From the NCBI RefSeq assembly GCF_036379515.1, contig NZ_DASVGN010000019.1, positions 1 to 64,000 of the forward strand: 64,000 nt of DNA, read 5' to 3'. How positions within the stretch are numbered: position 1 is the stretch's first letter; the number at the start of each line of letters is the position of its first letter. A model generated the notes under the pieces. The model worked only from the letters and a program-made list of their open reading frames with translations, made no database searches and was not told the origin of the DNA. Source of the stretch: Castellaniella sp036379515 (GTDB lineage Bacteria; Pseudomonadota; Gammaproteobacteria; Burkholderiales; Burkholderiaceae_B). A program made the position numbers and the translations under genes. This document shows positions 16,379 to 25,524 of the stretch, piece after piece.

Positions 16379-17239
16379 TTATTTGCGAAACAGGCTACGG
16401 GCCGCGATGTTGATCCCCAGCACCAGCAAGGTGATGAGCGCCGCGCCAGCCCAGGCCAACCGATTCCAGTCCTCAAACGGACTGGCCGCATACTGAAAGA
16501 TCACCACCGGCAAATTGGCGATGGGAGCATTCATGTTCAGGGACATGAACTGATTGTTGAGTGAAGTAAACAACAATGGCGCCGTCTCGCCCGCAATCCG
16601 TGCCACAGCCAGCAAGATGCCGGTCATGATGCCCGAGCGCGCCGCCCGGTAGCAGATGAAGACGACCACCTTCCACTGCGGGCACCCCAGCGCAGCCGCA
16701 GCCTCGCGCAAGCTGTTGGGTACCAGACACAACATATTGTCCGTAGCCCGAACCACTACCGGAATCACCAGGATGGCCAGCGCAAACGCCCCCGCCCAGC
16801 CCGAGTAATGTCCCACCTGAGCGACATACACGGCATAGATGAACAGGCCAATCACAATGGACGGCGCGGACAGCAGCACGTCATTGAGAAAGCGCGTGGC
16901 CGGGGCCAGCCAGCCTCGGCGGCCATATTCGGATAAATAGGTGCCCGCCAGCACGCCGATGGGCGTCCCGATCAAGGTACCGACCGCCGAGATCAGCACA
17001 CTGCCCACGATGGCATTGAGTAGCCCTCCGGTCGCGCCGGGCGGCGGTGTACTCTGCAGCAGCAGCGTCCACGACATGGCTCCTGCACCCTTGACCAGCA
17101 GGGTCAAGATGATCCAGGCCAGCCAGAACAGGCCAAAGCCCAGCGTCACGCCGGAAAGCGTGAGCATTATGCGGTTGAAGCGCCGACGCCGGCGATACAG
17201 GGGATTGGACTGACTGATGAGGGAATCGGATACGGGCAT
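16379..17239 (-). CDS. pstA: Phosphate ABC transporter permease PstA
   Basis: This 286-residue permease has six helices. IGTPIGVLAGTYLSEYG, LNDVLLSAPSIVIGLFIY and the EAA-loop LREAAAALGCPQWKVV are PstA-specific. RIAGETAPLLFTS completes the family signature. It pairs with PstC to form the channel. It follows pstC by six bases and precedes pstB by eighteen, all on one transcript. Confidence 0.96.
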   Translation of the reverse strand: MPVSDSLISQSNPLYRRRRRFNRIMLTLSGVTLGFGLFWLAWIILTLLVKGAGAMSWTLLLQSTPPPGATGGLLNAIVGSVLISAVGTLIGTPIGVLAGTYLSEYGRRGWLAPATRFLNDVLLSAPSIVIGLFIYAVYVAQVGHYSGWAGAFALAILVIPVVVRATDNMLCLVPNSLREAAAALGCPQWKVVVFICYRAARSGIMTGILLAVARIAGETAPLLFTSLNNQFMSLNMNAPIANLPVVIFQYAASPFEDWNRLAWAGAALITLLVLGINIAARSLFRK

Positions 17240-17245
17240 GGCAGT

Positions 17246-18184
17246 CTAGTGTTGGCCTTCCTTGCGGGAAAGCCGCAAGAGCATGAATTTCGAAAGAGCC
17301 AGTACCACCGTGGTGATCAGGAACAGGATCAGCCCCAGCTCGAGCAGCGCCGACTTCTGCAAACCGCCAGCCTCGTTGAATTCGTTGGCAAGCGCCGAGG
17401 CAATCGAGTTCGACGGCGAAAAGATCGAATCCGGCAGATTGAATGCGTTGCCGATCACGAAGGTGACCGCCATCGTCTCCCCCAGCGCACGCCCCAGCCC
17501 CAGCATGATCCCGCCAATGACGCCGTGCTTGGTGTAAGGCAGCATGACCTTCCAGACCACTTCCCAGGTGGTGCTGCCCAGCCCGTAGGCCGATTCCTTC
17601 AACATGGGCGGTACTTGCTCAAACACATCGCGCATCACCGCCGCGATGAACGGAATCACCATGATGGACAGAATGAGTCCGGCCGTAAACAGGCCAATCC
17701 CCATGGGAGGACCCGCAAACACGTGGTTCAACACCGGGACGTCTGCGAAAACATCGACCACGTACGGCTGTACATACGTCTGAAACAGCGGCACAAACAC
17801 GAAGAGCCCCCACATGCCGTAGATGATGGAGGGAATGGCGGCCAGCATCTCGATCGCGGTCCCCAGGGGACGACGCAGCCACACGGGCGACAGCTCCGTG
17901 AGGAACACGGCAATCCCGAACGACACAGGAACCGCAATCAGCAAAGCCAGAAACGCACTGACGACCGTGCCCAGGATAGGCACCAGCGCTCCATAGTGCT
18001 GGTGAACCGGGTCCCAATCATTGGTCCAGAGAAACGCGAGCCCCCCTTGCGCAATCGATTCGCGACTGCCATACAGCAAAGACAGCAGGATCGCCACCAG
18101 CAAGACGAAGACGAAGAACGCAAAGAGACGGGTCAGGTGCCGAAAGCCCGTGTCCACCAACAGATTGCGTCGCTTGTTGATCAT
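17246..18184 (-). CDS. pstC: Phosphate ABC transporter permease PstC
   Basis: This permease of about 312 residues carries PstC features: LLYGSRESIAQGGLAFLWTN in the first periplasmic segment, ELSPVWLRRPLGTAIEMLAAIPSIIYGMWG, the EAA-loop LKESAYGLGSTTWEVVWKV and LGRALGETMAVTFVIGN. I place the start at the ATG at 18184 (MINKRRNLLV); the frame continues to a TTG at 18232 but adds residues unlike the family. A 130-bp space with two hairpins separates it from pstS. Confidence 0.94.
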   Translation of the reverse strand: MINKRRNLLVDTGFRHLTRLFAFFVFVLLVAILLSLLYGSRESIAQGGLAFLWTNDWDPVHQHYGALVPILGTVVSAFLALLIAVPVSFGIAVFLTELSPVWLRRPLGTAIEMLAAIPSIIYGMWGLFVFVPLFQTYVQPYVVDVFADVPVLNHVFAGPPMGIGLFTAGLILSIMVIPFIAAVMRDVFEQVPPMLKESAYGLGSTTWEVVWKVMLPYTKHGVIGGIMLGLGRALGETMAVTFVIGNAFNLPDSIFSPSNSIASALANEFNEAGGLQKSALLELGLILFLITTVVLALSKFMLLRLSRKEGQH

Positions 18185-18202
18185 GAAAGAGGTGCCTGAG
18201 GA

Positions 18203-18302
18203 GGCAGGCGAAGAAAGCCTGCCAGAATTCAAAGACCGTCATTTTCCCACAGCCCAAGACGGTCGTGCTACTACAAGACAGCGGCGGGCATGAAAGCCCG
18301 CC
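18203..18302 (-). other. Two intercistronic hairpins between pstS and pstC
   Basis: Inverted repeats GGCAGGC/GCCTGCC (18203-18209 and 18217-18223) and GGCGGGC/GCCCGCC (18283-18289 and 18296-18302) are perfect 7-bp stems with 7- and 6-base loops. Neither has a T-run, so they are more likely to stabilise the pstS part of the message or partly terminate it. That would raise binding-protein output over permease output. Confidence 0.6.
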
Positions 18303-18314
18303 ACCGGCCGACCA

Positions 18315-19364
18315 CTATTTGGTCCAGACGGGCTTGCCGTCCTGACCCAGGATATTTGCTGCCCAGATGCTGCGGATCTTGGCAGTGACCGAGTCGGGCA
18401 GCGGCACATAATCCAGCTCGCTGGCCATCTTCCCACCATCTTTCCAAGCCCAGTCGAAGAACTTCAGGACGGCGAGTGCCCGTTGCGCATCTGGCACCTT
18501 GCGCGGGATCAGAATGAAAGTGGCTGAGGTCACGGGCCAGGAATCCGCACCCGGCTCGTTGGTCAGGATGACACCCATACCTGGAACCGAATTCCAATCC
18601 GCATGGGAAGCAGCTGCCTCGAAGGCCTTCTGGGCAGGTTGCACAAAGCTGCCCGCCTGATTCTGCAACTGGGTCCAGGCCAACTTGTTCTGGTGGGCAT
18701 ACGCGTATTCGACGTAGCCAATTGAATTGGCCAGCTGGCGCACGTAAGCGGCCACGCCCTCGTTACCCTTGCCGCCCTGCCCCGTGGGCCACTTCACGGC
18801 CTTGCCTTCACCGACCTTGTCCTTCCAGGTCTCGGACACCTGCGCCAGGTAATGCGTCCAGCCGAAGGTCGTGCCCGAGCCATCTGAACGGTGCACCACC
18901 ACGATGCCCTTGGCTGGCAGTTTAAGGTCAGGGTTCAACTGAACAATGGCTGGGTCGTTCCACATACGAATCTTGCCCAGGAAGATGTCAGCCAGCACAG
19001 GCCCGGTCAACTTCAGGGCTCCCGGCTGAACGCCCGGGATGTTGACCACGGGAACCGTACCACCGATGACGGCCGGGAACTGAACCAGCGCGTTCTTTTC
19101 AAGTTCTTCAGGCTTCATGGGATCATCAGAAGCGCCAAAATCCACGGTGCGCGCAATGATCTGTTGCTGGCCACCGCCTGACCCGATTGACTGGTAATTG
19201 ATCCGATTGCCAGTCGCTTTTTCATACTGCGCAGCCCATTTGGCATAGATTGGATACGGAAACGAAGCACCCGCGCCGGTCAGATCAGCGGCCTGTGCCG
19301 CAAACCCCGTCGCCATCACCAGTGCAGCGCTCGCGATGCATTGTGCCCATTTACTTTTGAACAT
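18315..19364 (-). CDS. pstS: Phosphate-binding periplasmic protein PstS
   Basis: The precursor is 349 residues with a signal peptide ending FAAQA; the mature part begins ADLTGAGASFPYPIYAKWAAQYEKATG, the PstS opening that contributes phosphate ligands. IARTVDFGASDDPM, VVVHRSDGSGTTFGWTHYL and SIGYVEYAYA are conserved binding and hinge segments. The ATG at 19364 has AAAGGA upstream; a longer frame to 19403 lacks homology. It is first in the operon and sits just below a Pho box. Confidence 0.97.
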   Translation of the reverse strand: MFKSKWAQCIASAALVMATGFAAQAADLTGAGASFPYPIYAKWAAQYEKATGNRINYQSIGSGGGQQQIIARTVDFGASDDPMKPEELEKNALVQFPAVIGGTVPVVNIPGVQPGALKLTGPVLADIFLGKIRMWNDPAIVQLNPDLKLPAKGIVVVHRSDGSGTTFGWTHYLAQVSETWKDKVGEGKAVKWPTGQGGKGNEGVAAYVRQLANSIGYVEYAYAHQNKLAWTQLQNQAGSFVQPAQKAFEAAASHADWNSVPGMGVILTNEPGADSWPVTSATFILIPRKVPDAQRALAVLKFFDWAWKDGGKMASELDYVPLPDSVTAKIRSIWAANILGQDGKPVWTK

Positions 19365-19418
19365 GTCACATCCTTTTGAGGATTTGATGAGTGACAGCCT
19401 CATCGCTGTCAGGATGCC

Positions 19419-19452
19419 ATGTTAGAGATCCCACGTGACAGTTTGATGACAT
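19419..19452 (-). promoter_or_regulatory. Pho box and -10 of the pst operon
   Basis: On the minus strand, TGTCAT-CAAAC-TGTCAC (within 19435-19452) is the PhoB direct-repeat site with repeats 11 bases apart, replacing a -35. Ten bases downstream is TAACAT (19419-19424), a good -10 at the usual Pho-promoter distance. A further TGTCAC half-repeat lies nearer the gene. This predicts PhoB-dependent induction of pstSCAB at low phosphate. Confidence 0.8.
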
Positions 19453-19501
19453 CGTCACGAAACTGCTTCTGTTGTCCGGTAACCGCTCAGTCGGCGGTGC
19501 T

Positions 19502-20992
19502 TCAGTGCGCCGCAATCTCCATCGTGAAGCCCGCCTTGGGCCAGATGCCGGCTTCAGCGCGCAACGAATATTCGCTCAGGGGATGAGCCTGCAGCCAGGC
19601 GGCAGGTACCTTCAGGCAGATGGCGTGTTCGCGCGCCTGCAGACGAACAGGCTGAGTGTCGGGAGCTTCACGCCCCCGCATGAGAAGGACCGCCAAACGT
19701 AGACAGCACAAGGCCAGCCAGTGGGCGCGATCAGGCGCATAAGTACGCACCTTGCCCAGTCGCCCTTGATGGCCCCGGGCCAGAAACCCCAGCTGTCTCT
19801 GGTCGTCGCGCGAAAACCCCGGCAGATCGGCATGCTCCAGAATGTAGGCACTGTGCTTGTGATAGTCGCTGCGCGCGATGGCTAGCCCGATCTCGTGCAG
19901 CGTGGCCGCCCAACGCAGCACGTGCCGCAGTTCTTTTGTTTCGGCGCTCTGTTCGAGACCGAGCTGGTCGAACAGATCCAGGGCGATCTCGCAAACATGA
20001 CCCGCCTGCGAGGTGTCCACGCGGTATCGCTCGGCCATTTGCCGTATCGATTCGTCACGTTGGTCGTGATGAAAATCCCGGCCCAGGAGGTCATGCAGCA
20101 CCCCAATGCGCAGCGCACCGTCGCCCGCGCCCATGTGGGAGATGCCCAGCTCCTGGAAAGCCGCCATCATGATGGCAAGCCCCCCGGCCAGCACCGGGGC
20201 ACGCTCCTCCTTGAGGCCTGCCCAGTCAGACAGGCGTACTTCTCCGGATCGAACCAGCGCAGCACTCAGGCGTTCCATCCCCGTCAGCGTGATGTCATGC
20301 GCATCGAGCGCATTTTCAACCAGAATGGCCAGCAGCCCCTTCGCAGTTCCCGAAGAGCCATAAGCCTCGTCCCAGCCCGTACGCCGGTAGCGTTGTGCAA
20401 TCGTTTCTATGGCCTCACGCGCCGCCAGCACGGCCTGCTGCAGCCTCGCTGCCGTAATGTGGCCACCCGGAAAAAAGCGGCGGGTCCAGGAGGTACAGCC
20501 CAGTTCCAGCGAAGCCAAGTGCAGAGGTTCATCCCCCTGACCAATGATGAATTCGGTCGATCCACCGCCAATGTCGATCACCAGACGGCGGTGATCCGAC
20601 GGCGGCAGGGTCTGGATGACGCCCAGATAAATCAGCCGGGCCTCTTCCTGGCCTGAGATGATTTCAATCGGGAACCCGAGCGCGCGTTCCGCCAGCGGCA
20701 GGATTTCGGCAGCATTGTGCGCAATGCGAAAGGTATTGGTCGCCACAGCGCGGACATTGGCAGGGTCAAACCCCTGTAGCCGTTCACCAAAACGGCGCAG
20801 CGCTGCAAGCGCCTTTTCAATGGTGGCGGCGTTGACCTTCTGGTGCTCGTCCAGGCCATTGGCCATGGCGACGAGTTCGCGCAACCGGTCTTCGTCATAG
20901 ATCTGGACTGCATCGCCGTGGCGCACGACGCGCCCGATGGAGAGCCGGAACGTATTGGAGCCCAGGTCGATGGAGGCCAACCGGTCGTCCAT
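19502..20992 (-). CDS. ppx: Exopolyphosphatase / guanosine pentaphosphate phosphohydrolase
   Basis: This 496-residue enzyme of the ASKHA fold removes terminal phosphate from long polyphosphate. The N-terminal phosphate loop ASIDLGSNTFRLSIGRV (residues 7-23) and the second loop VIDIGGGSTEFIIGQG (about 138-153) are diagnostic. Residues about 320 onward form an HD-like helical domain (ATLHEIGLAIARSDYHKHSAYIL) as in full-length Ppx/GppA. It is divergent from ppk with 69 bp between starts. Confidence 0.95.
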   Translation of the reverse strand: MDDRLASIDLGSNTFRLSIGRVVRHGDAVQIYDEDRLRELVAMANGLDEHQKVNAATIEKALAALRRFGERLQGFDPANVRAVATNTFRIAHNAAEILPLAERALGFPIEIISGQEEARLIYLGVIQTLPPSDHRRLVIDIGGGSTEFIIGQGDEPLHLASLELGCTSWTRRFFPGGHITAARLQQAVLAAREAIETIAQRYRRTGWDEAYGSSGTAKGLLAILVENALDAHDITLTGMERLSAALVRSGEVRLSDWAGLKEERAPVLAGGLAIMMAAFQELGISHMGAGDGALRIGVLHDLLGRDFHHDQRDESIRQMAERYRVDTSQAGHVCEIALDLFDQLGLEQSAETKELRHVLRWAATLHEIGLAIARSDYHKHSAYILEHADLPGFSRDDQRQLGFLARGHQGRLGKVRTYAPDRAHWLALCCLRLAVLLMRGREAPDTQPVRLQAREHAICLKVPAAWLQAHPLSEYSLRAEAGIWPKAGFTMEIAAH

Positions 20993-21061
20993 GAAGCTTT
21001 CCCGAGAATGTCACACTGTGCGATTATAGTGGCTGAGTTCGAGTCGGATTGTGGAGCGTGC

Positions 21062-23131
21062 ATGCGAGAAGTCGTCGAAGCCCCGGTGTTGTTGAACCGT
21101 GAGCTGTCGGTTCTGAAGTTCAACGAGCGGGTGCTGTCCATGGCCGAGCGGCAAGACGTTCCGCTGCTCGAACGCCTGCGTTACCTGTGCATCGTGGGCT
21201 CGAACCTGGACGAATTTTTCGAAATCCGCATGGCGAGCCTGAAGGAGCAGCAACGCCAGACACCCGAGCTTCGCGGCACTGACGGCCTGACGCCGGGCGA
21301 GGCCTTCGAACGTGTGCAGCGCGCCGCACACGCCTTGGTCGACCGACAAAACCGGTTGCTGACCAGCGACGTCATGGCTCGGCTCATGGAACACGGCGTG
21401 GGGCTCGTGTATTCCACCGGCTGGACGGACCTCCAGCGCGAATGGGCCTACGGCATGTTCCGCCGCGACGTCATGCCGCTGCTGACCCCGATTGGCCTTG
21501 ACCCCGCCCACCCATTTCCTCGGGTCTATAACAAGAGTCTGAACTTCATCGTCTCGCTCAGCGGCGAAGACGCCTTTGGCCGCGAAGGACACATCGCCAT
21601 CGTGCAGGCCCCCCGGGCCCTGCCCCGCATGGTCAAGATGCCGCCTGAAATCTCCGGCATCCCAGACGGCTTCATGCTGCTCACCACGCTCATCAACGCG
21701 TTCGTGGGCGATCTGTTTCCGGGCATGGACGTACAGGGCTGCTACCAGTGGCGCGTCACCCGCAACAGCGATCTGTTTGTCGATGAAGAAGAAATCACCA
21801 ACTTGCGCCAAGCCCTGCAGGGTGAGCTGTCGCAGCGCAACTTCGGAGCCTCGGTGCGCCTCGAAATCGCGCATGCCATGCCAGCCGATCTGGAACTCTT
21901 CCTGCAGCGCGAATTCGGCTTGTCCGCAGCCGACACCTACCGCGTCAACGGCCCCGTCAACCTGAGCCGGCTCATGCAGCTGTGCAATCGAGTCAATCGT
22001 CCCGATCTCGAATACCCGGTCTTTCGCCCACGCGTGCCGGCACCGTTTGACCGCAACATGGAAAAGCCCGGCGACTTGTTCGCCGCCCTGTCCGAACGCG
22101 ACCACCTGCTGCACCACCCCTATCAGTCCTTCCAGCCGGTGCTGATGTTCCTGCGTAGCGCCGCGTTGGATTCCCAGGTGGTGGCCATCAAGCAGACCAT
22201 TTATCGCACCGGAGAAGACTCGGAACTCATGGGCCTGCTGCTGTCCGCCGCACGTGCGGGCAAAGAGGTCACGGTGGTGGTCGAACTCATGGCGCGATTC
22301 GACGAACAGACCAATATCAACTGGGCAGCACGCCTCGAAGAAGTCGGGGCACACGTCAGCTACGGCGTGGTGGGTCATAAAACCCACGCCAAGATGGCAC
22401 TGGTACTGCGGCGCGAAGACGGGCGGATTCGCCGCTACGGCCACTTGGGCACCGGCAACTATCACCCCCGCACGGCGCGGCTCTACACGGATTTTGGTCT
22501 GCTCACGGCGAACCAGCAGATCTGCGAAGACATGGACCAGGTGTTTTCTTTGCTGACCGGGCTGGGTGCACGCCGCGAACTGAAGCTCTTGCTGCAGTCG
22601 CCCTTCACCCTGCACGAAACCATCCTGAATCTCATCCGCTCCGAAACCGAATTCGCACGCGCGGGCAAGCGCGCCCGCATTCGTGCCAAGATGAATTCAT
22701 TACTTGAACCCACAGTGATCCAGGCGCTCTACGAAGCCAGCCAGGCAGGCGTACGAATCGACCTCATCGTGCGCGGCGCCTGCGCACTGCAAGCGGGTGT
22801 ACCAGGGCTGTCAGAACGCATCCGCGTACGCTCCATCATCGGCCGCTTTCTGGAGCACTCTCGCGTCTTCTATTTTTACCAGGACGGGGCGGAACCTCTG
22901 TATTTATCATCGGCCGACTGGATGGACCGCAATTTCTTGCGCCGCGTTGAACTCGCCTTCCCGGTACTGGACAAGACCCTGCGCCGGCGCGTCATCGACG
23001 AGGCCTTCACCTTCGCCTGGCGCGACAACCAGCTCGCCTGGGCCGCGCAACCGGACGGCCGCTACCAGCGCGTACGCAACCGCCGTGCCCCGGTGAATCT
23101 GCACCAGCACTTGATGGCCAGATTAGGGTGA
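21062..23131 (+). CDS. ppk1: Polyphosphate kinase PPK1
   Basis: This 689-residue kinase makes polyphosphate from ATP, reversibly. LLNRELSVLKFNERVLSMA opens the protein, and NLDEFFEIRM is at about residues 48-57. The autophosphorylated histidine equivalent is H442 in VGHKTHAKM. RRYGHLGTGNYHPRTARLYTDFG follows at about 457-479. The start at 21062 has GGAG five bases ahead; the longer frame from 20843 runs inside ppx on the other strand. Only a vague TGTCAC half-site lies in the divergent region, so Pho control is uncertain. A strong hairpin follows. Confidence 0.97.
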   Translation: MREVVEAPVLLNRELSVLKFNERVLSMAERQDVPLLERLRYLCIVGSNLDEFFEIRMASLKEQQRQTPELRGTDGLTPGEAFERVQRAAHALVDRQNRLLTSDVMARLMEHGVGLVYSTGWTDLQREWAYGMFRRDVMPLLTPIGLDPAHPFPRVYNKSLNFIVSLSGEDAFGREGHIAIVQAPRALPRMVKMPPEISGIPDGFMLLTTLINAFVGDLFPGMDVQGCYQWRVTRNSDLFVDEEEITNLRQALQGELSQRNFGASVRLEIAHAMPADLELFLQREFGLSAADTYRVNGPVNLSRLMQLCNRVNRPDLEYPVFRPRVPAPFDRNMEKPGDLFAALSERDHLLHHPYQSFQPVLMFLRSAALDSQVVAIKQTIYRTGEDSELMGLLLSAARAGKEVTVVVELMARFDEQTNINWAARLEEVGAHVSYGVVGHKTHAKMALVLRREDGRIRRYGHLGTGNYHPRTARLYTDFGLLTANQQICEDMDQVFSLLTGLGARRELKLLLQSPFTLHETILNLIRSETEFARAGKRARIRAKMNSLLEPTVIQALYEASQAGVRIDLIVRGACALQAGVPGLSERIRVRSIIGRFLEHSRVFYFYQDGAEPLYLSSADWMDRNFLRRVELAFPVLDKTLRRRVIDEAFTFAWRDNQLAWAAQPDGRYQRVRNRRAPVNLHQHLMARLG

Positions 23132-23169
23132 GTCCGGACAAGAGGAAGCCCCGACGGAGTGAGTCTGTA

Positions 23170-23199
23170 CACGAGGAAGCCCCGGCGGGCTTCCTCGTG
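23170..23199. terminator. Strong hairpin terminator after ppk
   Basis: CACGAGGAAGCCC (23170-23182) and GGGCTTCCTCGTG (23187-23199) form a perfect 13-bp stem with a CGGC loop, about 40 bp after the ppk stop. There is no T-run. Part of the left arm (GAGGAAGCCCC) also occurs as a direct repeat at 23142. Confidence 0.7.
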
Positions 23200-23211
23200 C
23201 CTGACGAACCG

Positions 23212-23338
23212 GCCGGGCTTGCAAGCCCGGCAGTGGGTGCAGTTCACGCTCTAACCGGCTTGCAAACCCGCAGTGGGTGCAATTCACGCTCTAACCGACT
23301 TGCAAGCCCGCAGCGGTGCAGTTTCGCACTCCAGGCGG
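23212..23338. repeat. Three-unit ~40-bp tandem repeat with a 20-bp palindrome
   Basis: Units begin CTTGCAA at 23218, 23259 and 23299 (lengths 41, 40 and about 40). Units 1 and 2 share GCAGTGGGTGCA-TTCACGCTCTAACC almost exactly; unit 3 is more diverged. The first unit overlaps a perfect 20-base palindrome at 23212-23231. The array fills the gap between the convergent ppk and olsB genes and codes for nothing recognisable. Confidence 0.7.
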
Positions 23339-23341
23339 CGC

Positions 23342-24127
23342 TCAACCCATCCCGAAATGATGCCGATACCGGGCATCCAGCCACGCCAGATCGAGCAGGA
23401 TAGGAAAATCTGCCGTATGAAAATCAGGGTCCCAGGCGGGGGCGCCGCAAATCATGCAACCCAGCTTCAGGTAGCCCTTGATCAGCGGCGGCAAGCGGGT
23501 TGCGGGAAAGCCATCGAGATGCTCTACAGGGTATGGGTGCAGCGGCCGCACCTGGGGGACTTCGGGGCGCGACGCCATCAAAGCGGCCGCTTTGCGCCAG
23601 ACCTCTGCAACCGTCGCCCCGCCGTCGCGCAGGCTCACGCTGGCGCAGCCCACCATGTAGCGGTAGCCACCGCGCATCATGAACTGAGCAAGCCCGGACC
23701 AAAGCAGCATGATCGCCGTTCCGTGACGGTAACCAGCATCGATGCATGAACGCCCGACCTCGACCATCTGCGAACGGTACGCAGCAAGCGGAGACAGATC
23801 GAACTCGGCATCGGAGTAATAACGTCCCGCCGACACCGCTGCCTCGGGCGTCAGCACCCGATAGGTGCCCACGACGCGATTCAATGCCATATCGCGCACC
23901 ACGAAGTGGACGCACCAGGGATCGAAGCGATCCACGTCGCGATCGCCTTCTGCCTCCGGAAAGCTTGCGCCCATGTCAGTCGAAAAAATCCGCAGACGCA
24001 GGCGCTGCAGCTCAGCCAGCTCTGCCTCTGTCCGCGCAAGGCTCAGAGTCAGGCCACCCGCAGCCAGCCCCGGCCAATCCAGATGGCGAGCAGATTCTGC
24101 AGACAGGACCAGACCCTGAGATGGCAT
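23342..24127 (-). CDS. olsB: L-ornithine N-alpha-acyltransferase OlsB (GNAT fold)
   Basis: The 261-residue product resembles OlsB, which transfers a 3-hydroxy-acyl chain from ACP to ornithine, the first step of ornithine-lipid synthesis. Visible are the GNAT-like core VGTYRVLTPEAAV...FDLSPL, MVEVGRSCIDAGYRHGTAIMLLWSGLAQFM, YRYMVGCASVSL and a C-terminal LPPLIKGYLKLGCMICGAPAWDPDF typical of the family. The ATG at 24127 follows GAGGAAG. It lies 53 bp below glmM and may be read with it. The partner acyltransferase gene olsA is not in the window. Confidence 0.82.
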   Translation of the reverse strand: MPSQGLVLSAESARHLDWPGLAAGGLTLSLARTEAELAELQRLRLRIFSTDMGASFPEAEGDRDVDRFDPWCVHFVVRDMALNRVVGTYRVLTPEAAVSAGRYYSDAEFDLSPLAAYRSQMVEVGRSCIDAGYRHGTAIMLLWSGLAQFMMRGGYRYMVGCASVSLRDGGATVAEVWRKAAALMASRPEVPQVRPLHPYPVEHLDGFPATRLPPLIKGYLKLGCMICGAPAWDPDFHTADFPILLDLAWLDARYRHHFGMG

Positions 24128-24180
24128 CGGTTCTTCCTCAAGAGGGACCGGTACCCAGGCCCCCATTCTTCGTTCAGCGG

Positions 24181-25524
24181 TCAGGCAAGTTTGACCGCTA
24201 CCAGCTGGCGCACCCCTTCTTCGGCAAGCGCCTGATCATCAGCCTCGACCATAAGACGCAACTTGGGTTCCGTACCGGAGGCCCGAATCAGGACACGGCC
24301 TCGGTCTCCGAGTTGAGCGCGCACCGCCTCGGCCGCTTTCTGCAGCCCTGAATGCGTCTGCCAATCGACGCCTGGAGCGAGAGGGACGTTGACCATTTTC
24401 TGTGCATACATCGTCAGGTCCGCCACGAGTTCAGCCAGAGACGACCCCGCATGGCGCATCGCGGCAAACACCTGCAACGCAGCGACGATCCCATCGCCTG
24501 TGGTGTGGCGATCCAGGCACAGCAGGTGGCCGGAGCTTTCTCCGCCGTAGAGCCAGCCGTGTTCCTGCAATTTTTCGAGCACGTAGCGGTCACCCACCTT
24601 GGCGCGTTCGAACGCGATGTCCAGTTCGCGCAAGCGGCGCTCCAACCCGAAATTGGTCATGAGCGTGCCCGCCACCCCCTTGATGGGATGTGTCTGGGCC
24701 CGATCACGCACGATGGCGTAGAGCAGCTCATCGCCGTTGTACAGGCGGCCGCTGGCATCGACCATCTGCAAGCGATCGGCATCGCCATCCAGGGCCACAC
24801 CGTAGTCGGCGCCCAGCTGGGTGACGGCCGCCACCAATGCTTCGGGGTGGGTGGCTCCCACGTTTTCATTGATATTGAAGCCGTCGGGCTCGCAGCCGAT
24901 CACCGAGACATCAGCACCCAGCTCGCGAAAAACATGCGGGGCAATATGATAGGCCGCGCCGTTGGCCGCGTCGACGACCAGTTTGAGCCCCTGCAAGTTC
25001 AGCTCGTTGGGGTAAGTGCTCTTGCAGAATTCGATGTAGCGGCCTGGGGCATCATTGATGCGACGTGCGCGGCCCAACCCGGCCGAATCTGCGCAACCCA
25101 GCGGTTCATCCACCAAGGTCTCGATGGCCTCTTCGGTAGCATCGGGCAGCTTGATCCCCGCCGAAGAGAAGAACTTGATACCGTTGTCGTAGTACGGGTT
25201 ATGCGAGGCACTGATGACCACGCCAGCGGCCAACCGCCAGGCCCGGGTCAGGTAAGCAACAGCCGGTGTGGGGATGGGGCCCGCCAGCATGACATCCACC
25301 CCTGCCGCCGAAAATCCGGCCTCGAGCGCAGATTCGAGCATGTAGCCGGAAATCCGCGTGTCTTTGCCAATCACCACCGTGGGTCGGCTGCTCCCGCCCG
25401 GCGTATTCCGTGCCAGTACACGGCCTGCGGCGTAGCCCAGCCGTAGCGCAAACTCCGCATTGATGCGTTCACCACCCACGACACCCCGAACCCCGTCGGT
25501 GCCAAAGTATTTGCGTGCACTCAT
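24181..25524 (-). CDS. glmM: Phosphoglucosamine mutase GlmM
   Basis: This 447-residue enzyme converts glucosamine-6-phosphate to glucosamine-1-phosphate for peptidoglycan and LPS. The phosphoserine is S107 in VISASHNPYYDNG; the metal loop DGDADR and sugar-binding GGESSGH are present, and the C-terminal phosphate-binding loop RASGTEPKLR closes the enzyme. Its ATG overlaps the folP stop as ATGA. The order ftsH-folP-glmM is conserved across proteobacteria. Confidence 0.98.
   Translation of the reverse strand: MSARKYFGTDGVRGVVGGERINAEFALRLGYAAGRVLARNTPGGSSRPTVVIGKDTRISGYMLESALEAGFSAAGVDVMLAGPIPTPAVAYLTRAWRLAAGVVISASHNPYYDNGIKFFSSAGIKLPDATEEAIETLVDEPLGCADSAGLGRARRINDAPGRYIEFCKSTYPNELNLQGLKLVVDAANGAAYHIAPHVFRELGADVSVIGCEPDGFNINENVGATHPEALVAAVTQLGADYGVALDGDADRLQMVDASGRLYNGDELLYAIVRDRAQTHPIKGVAGTLMTNFGLERRLRELDIAFERAKVGDRYVLEKLQEHGWLYGGESSGHLLCLDRHTTGDGIVAALQVFAAMRHAGSSLAELVADLTMYAQKMVNVPLAPGVDWQTHSGLQKAAEAVRAQLGDRGRVLIRASGTEPKLRLMVEADDQALAEEGVRQLVAVKLA

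Noticed and set aside
21011..22615. 534-codon open frame opposite ppk
   Set aside because: Antisense shadow; composition and lack of motifs.
23218..23338. CRISPR array
   Set aside because: Units are contiguous, with no unique spacers and no cas genes nearby.
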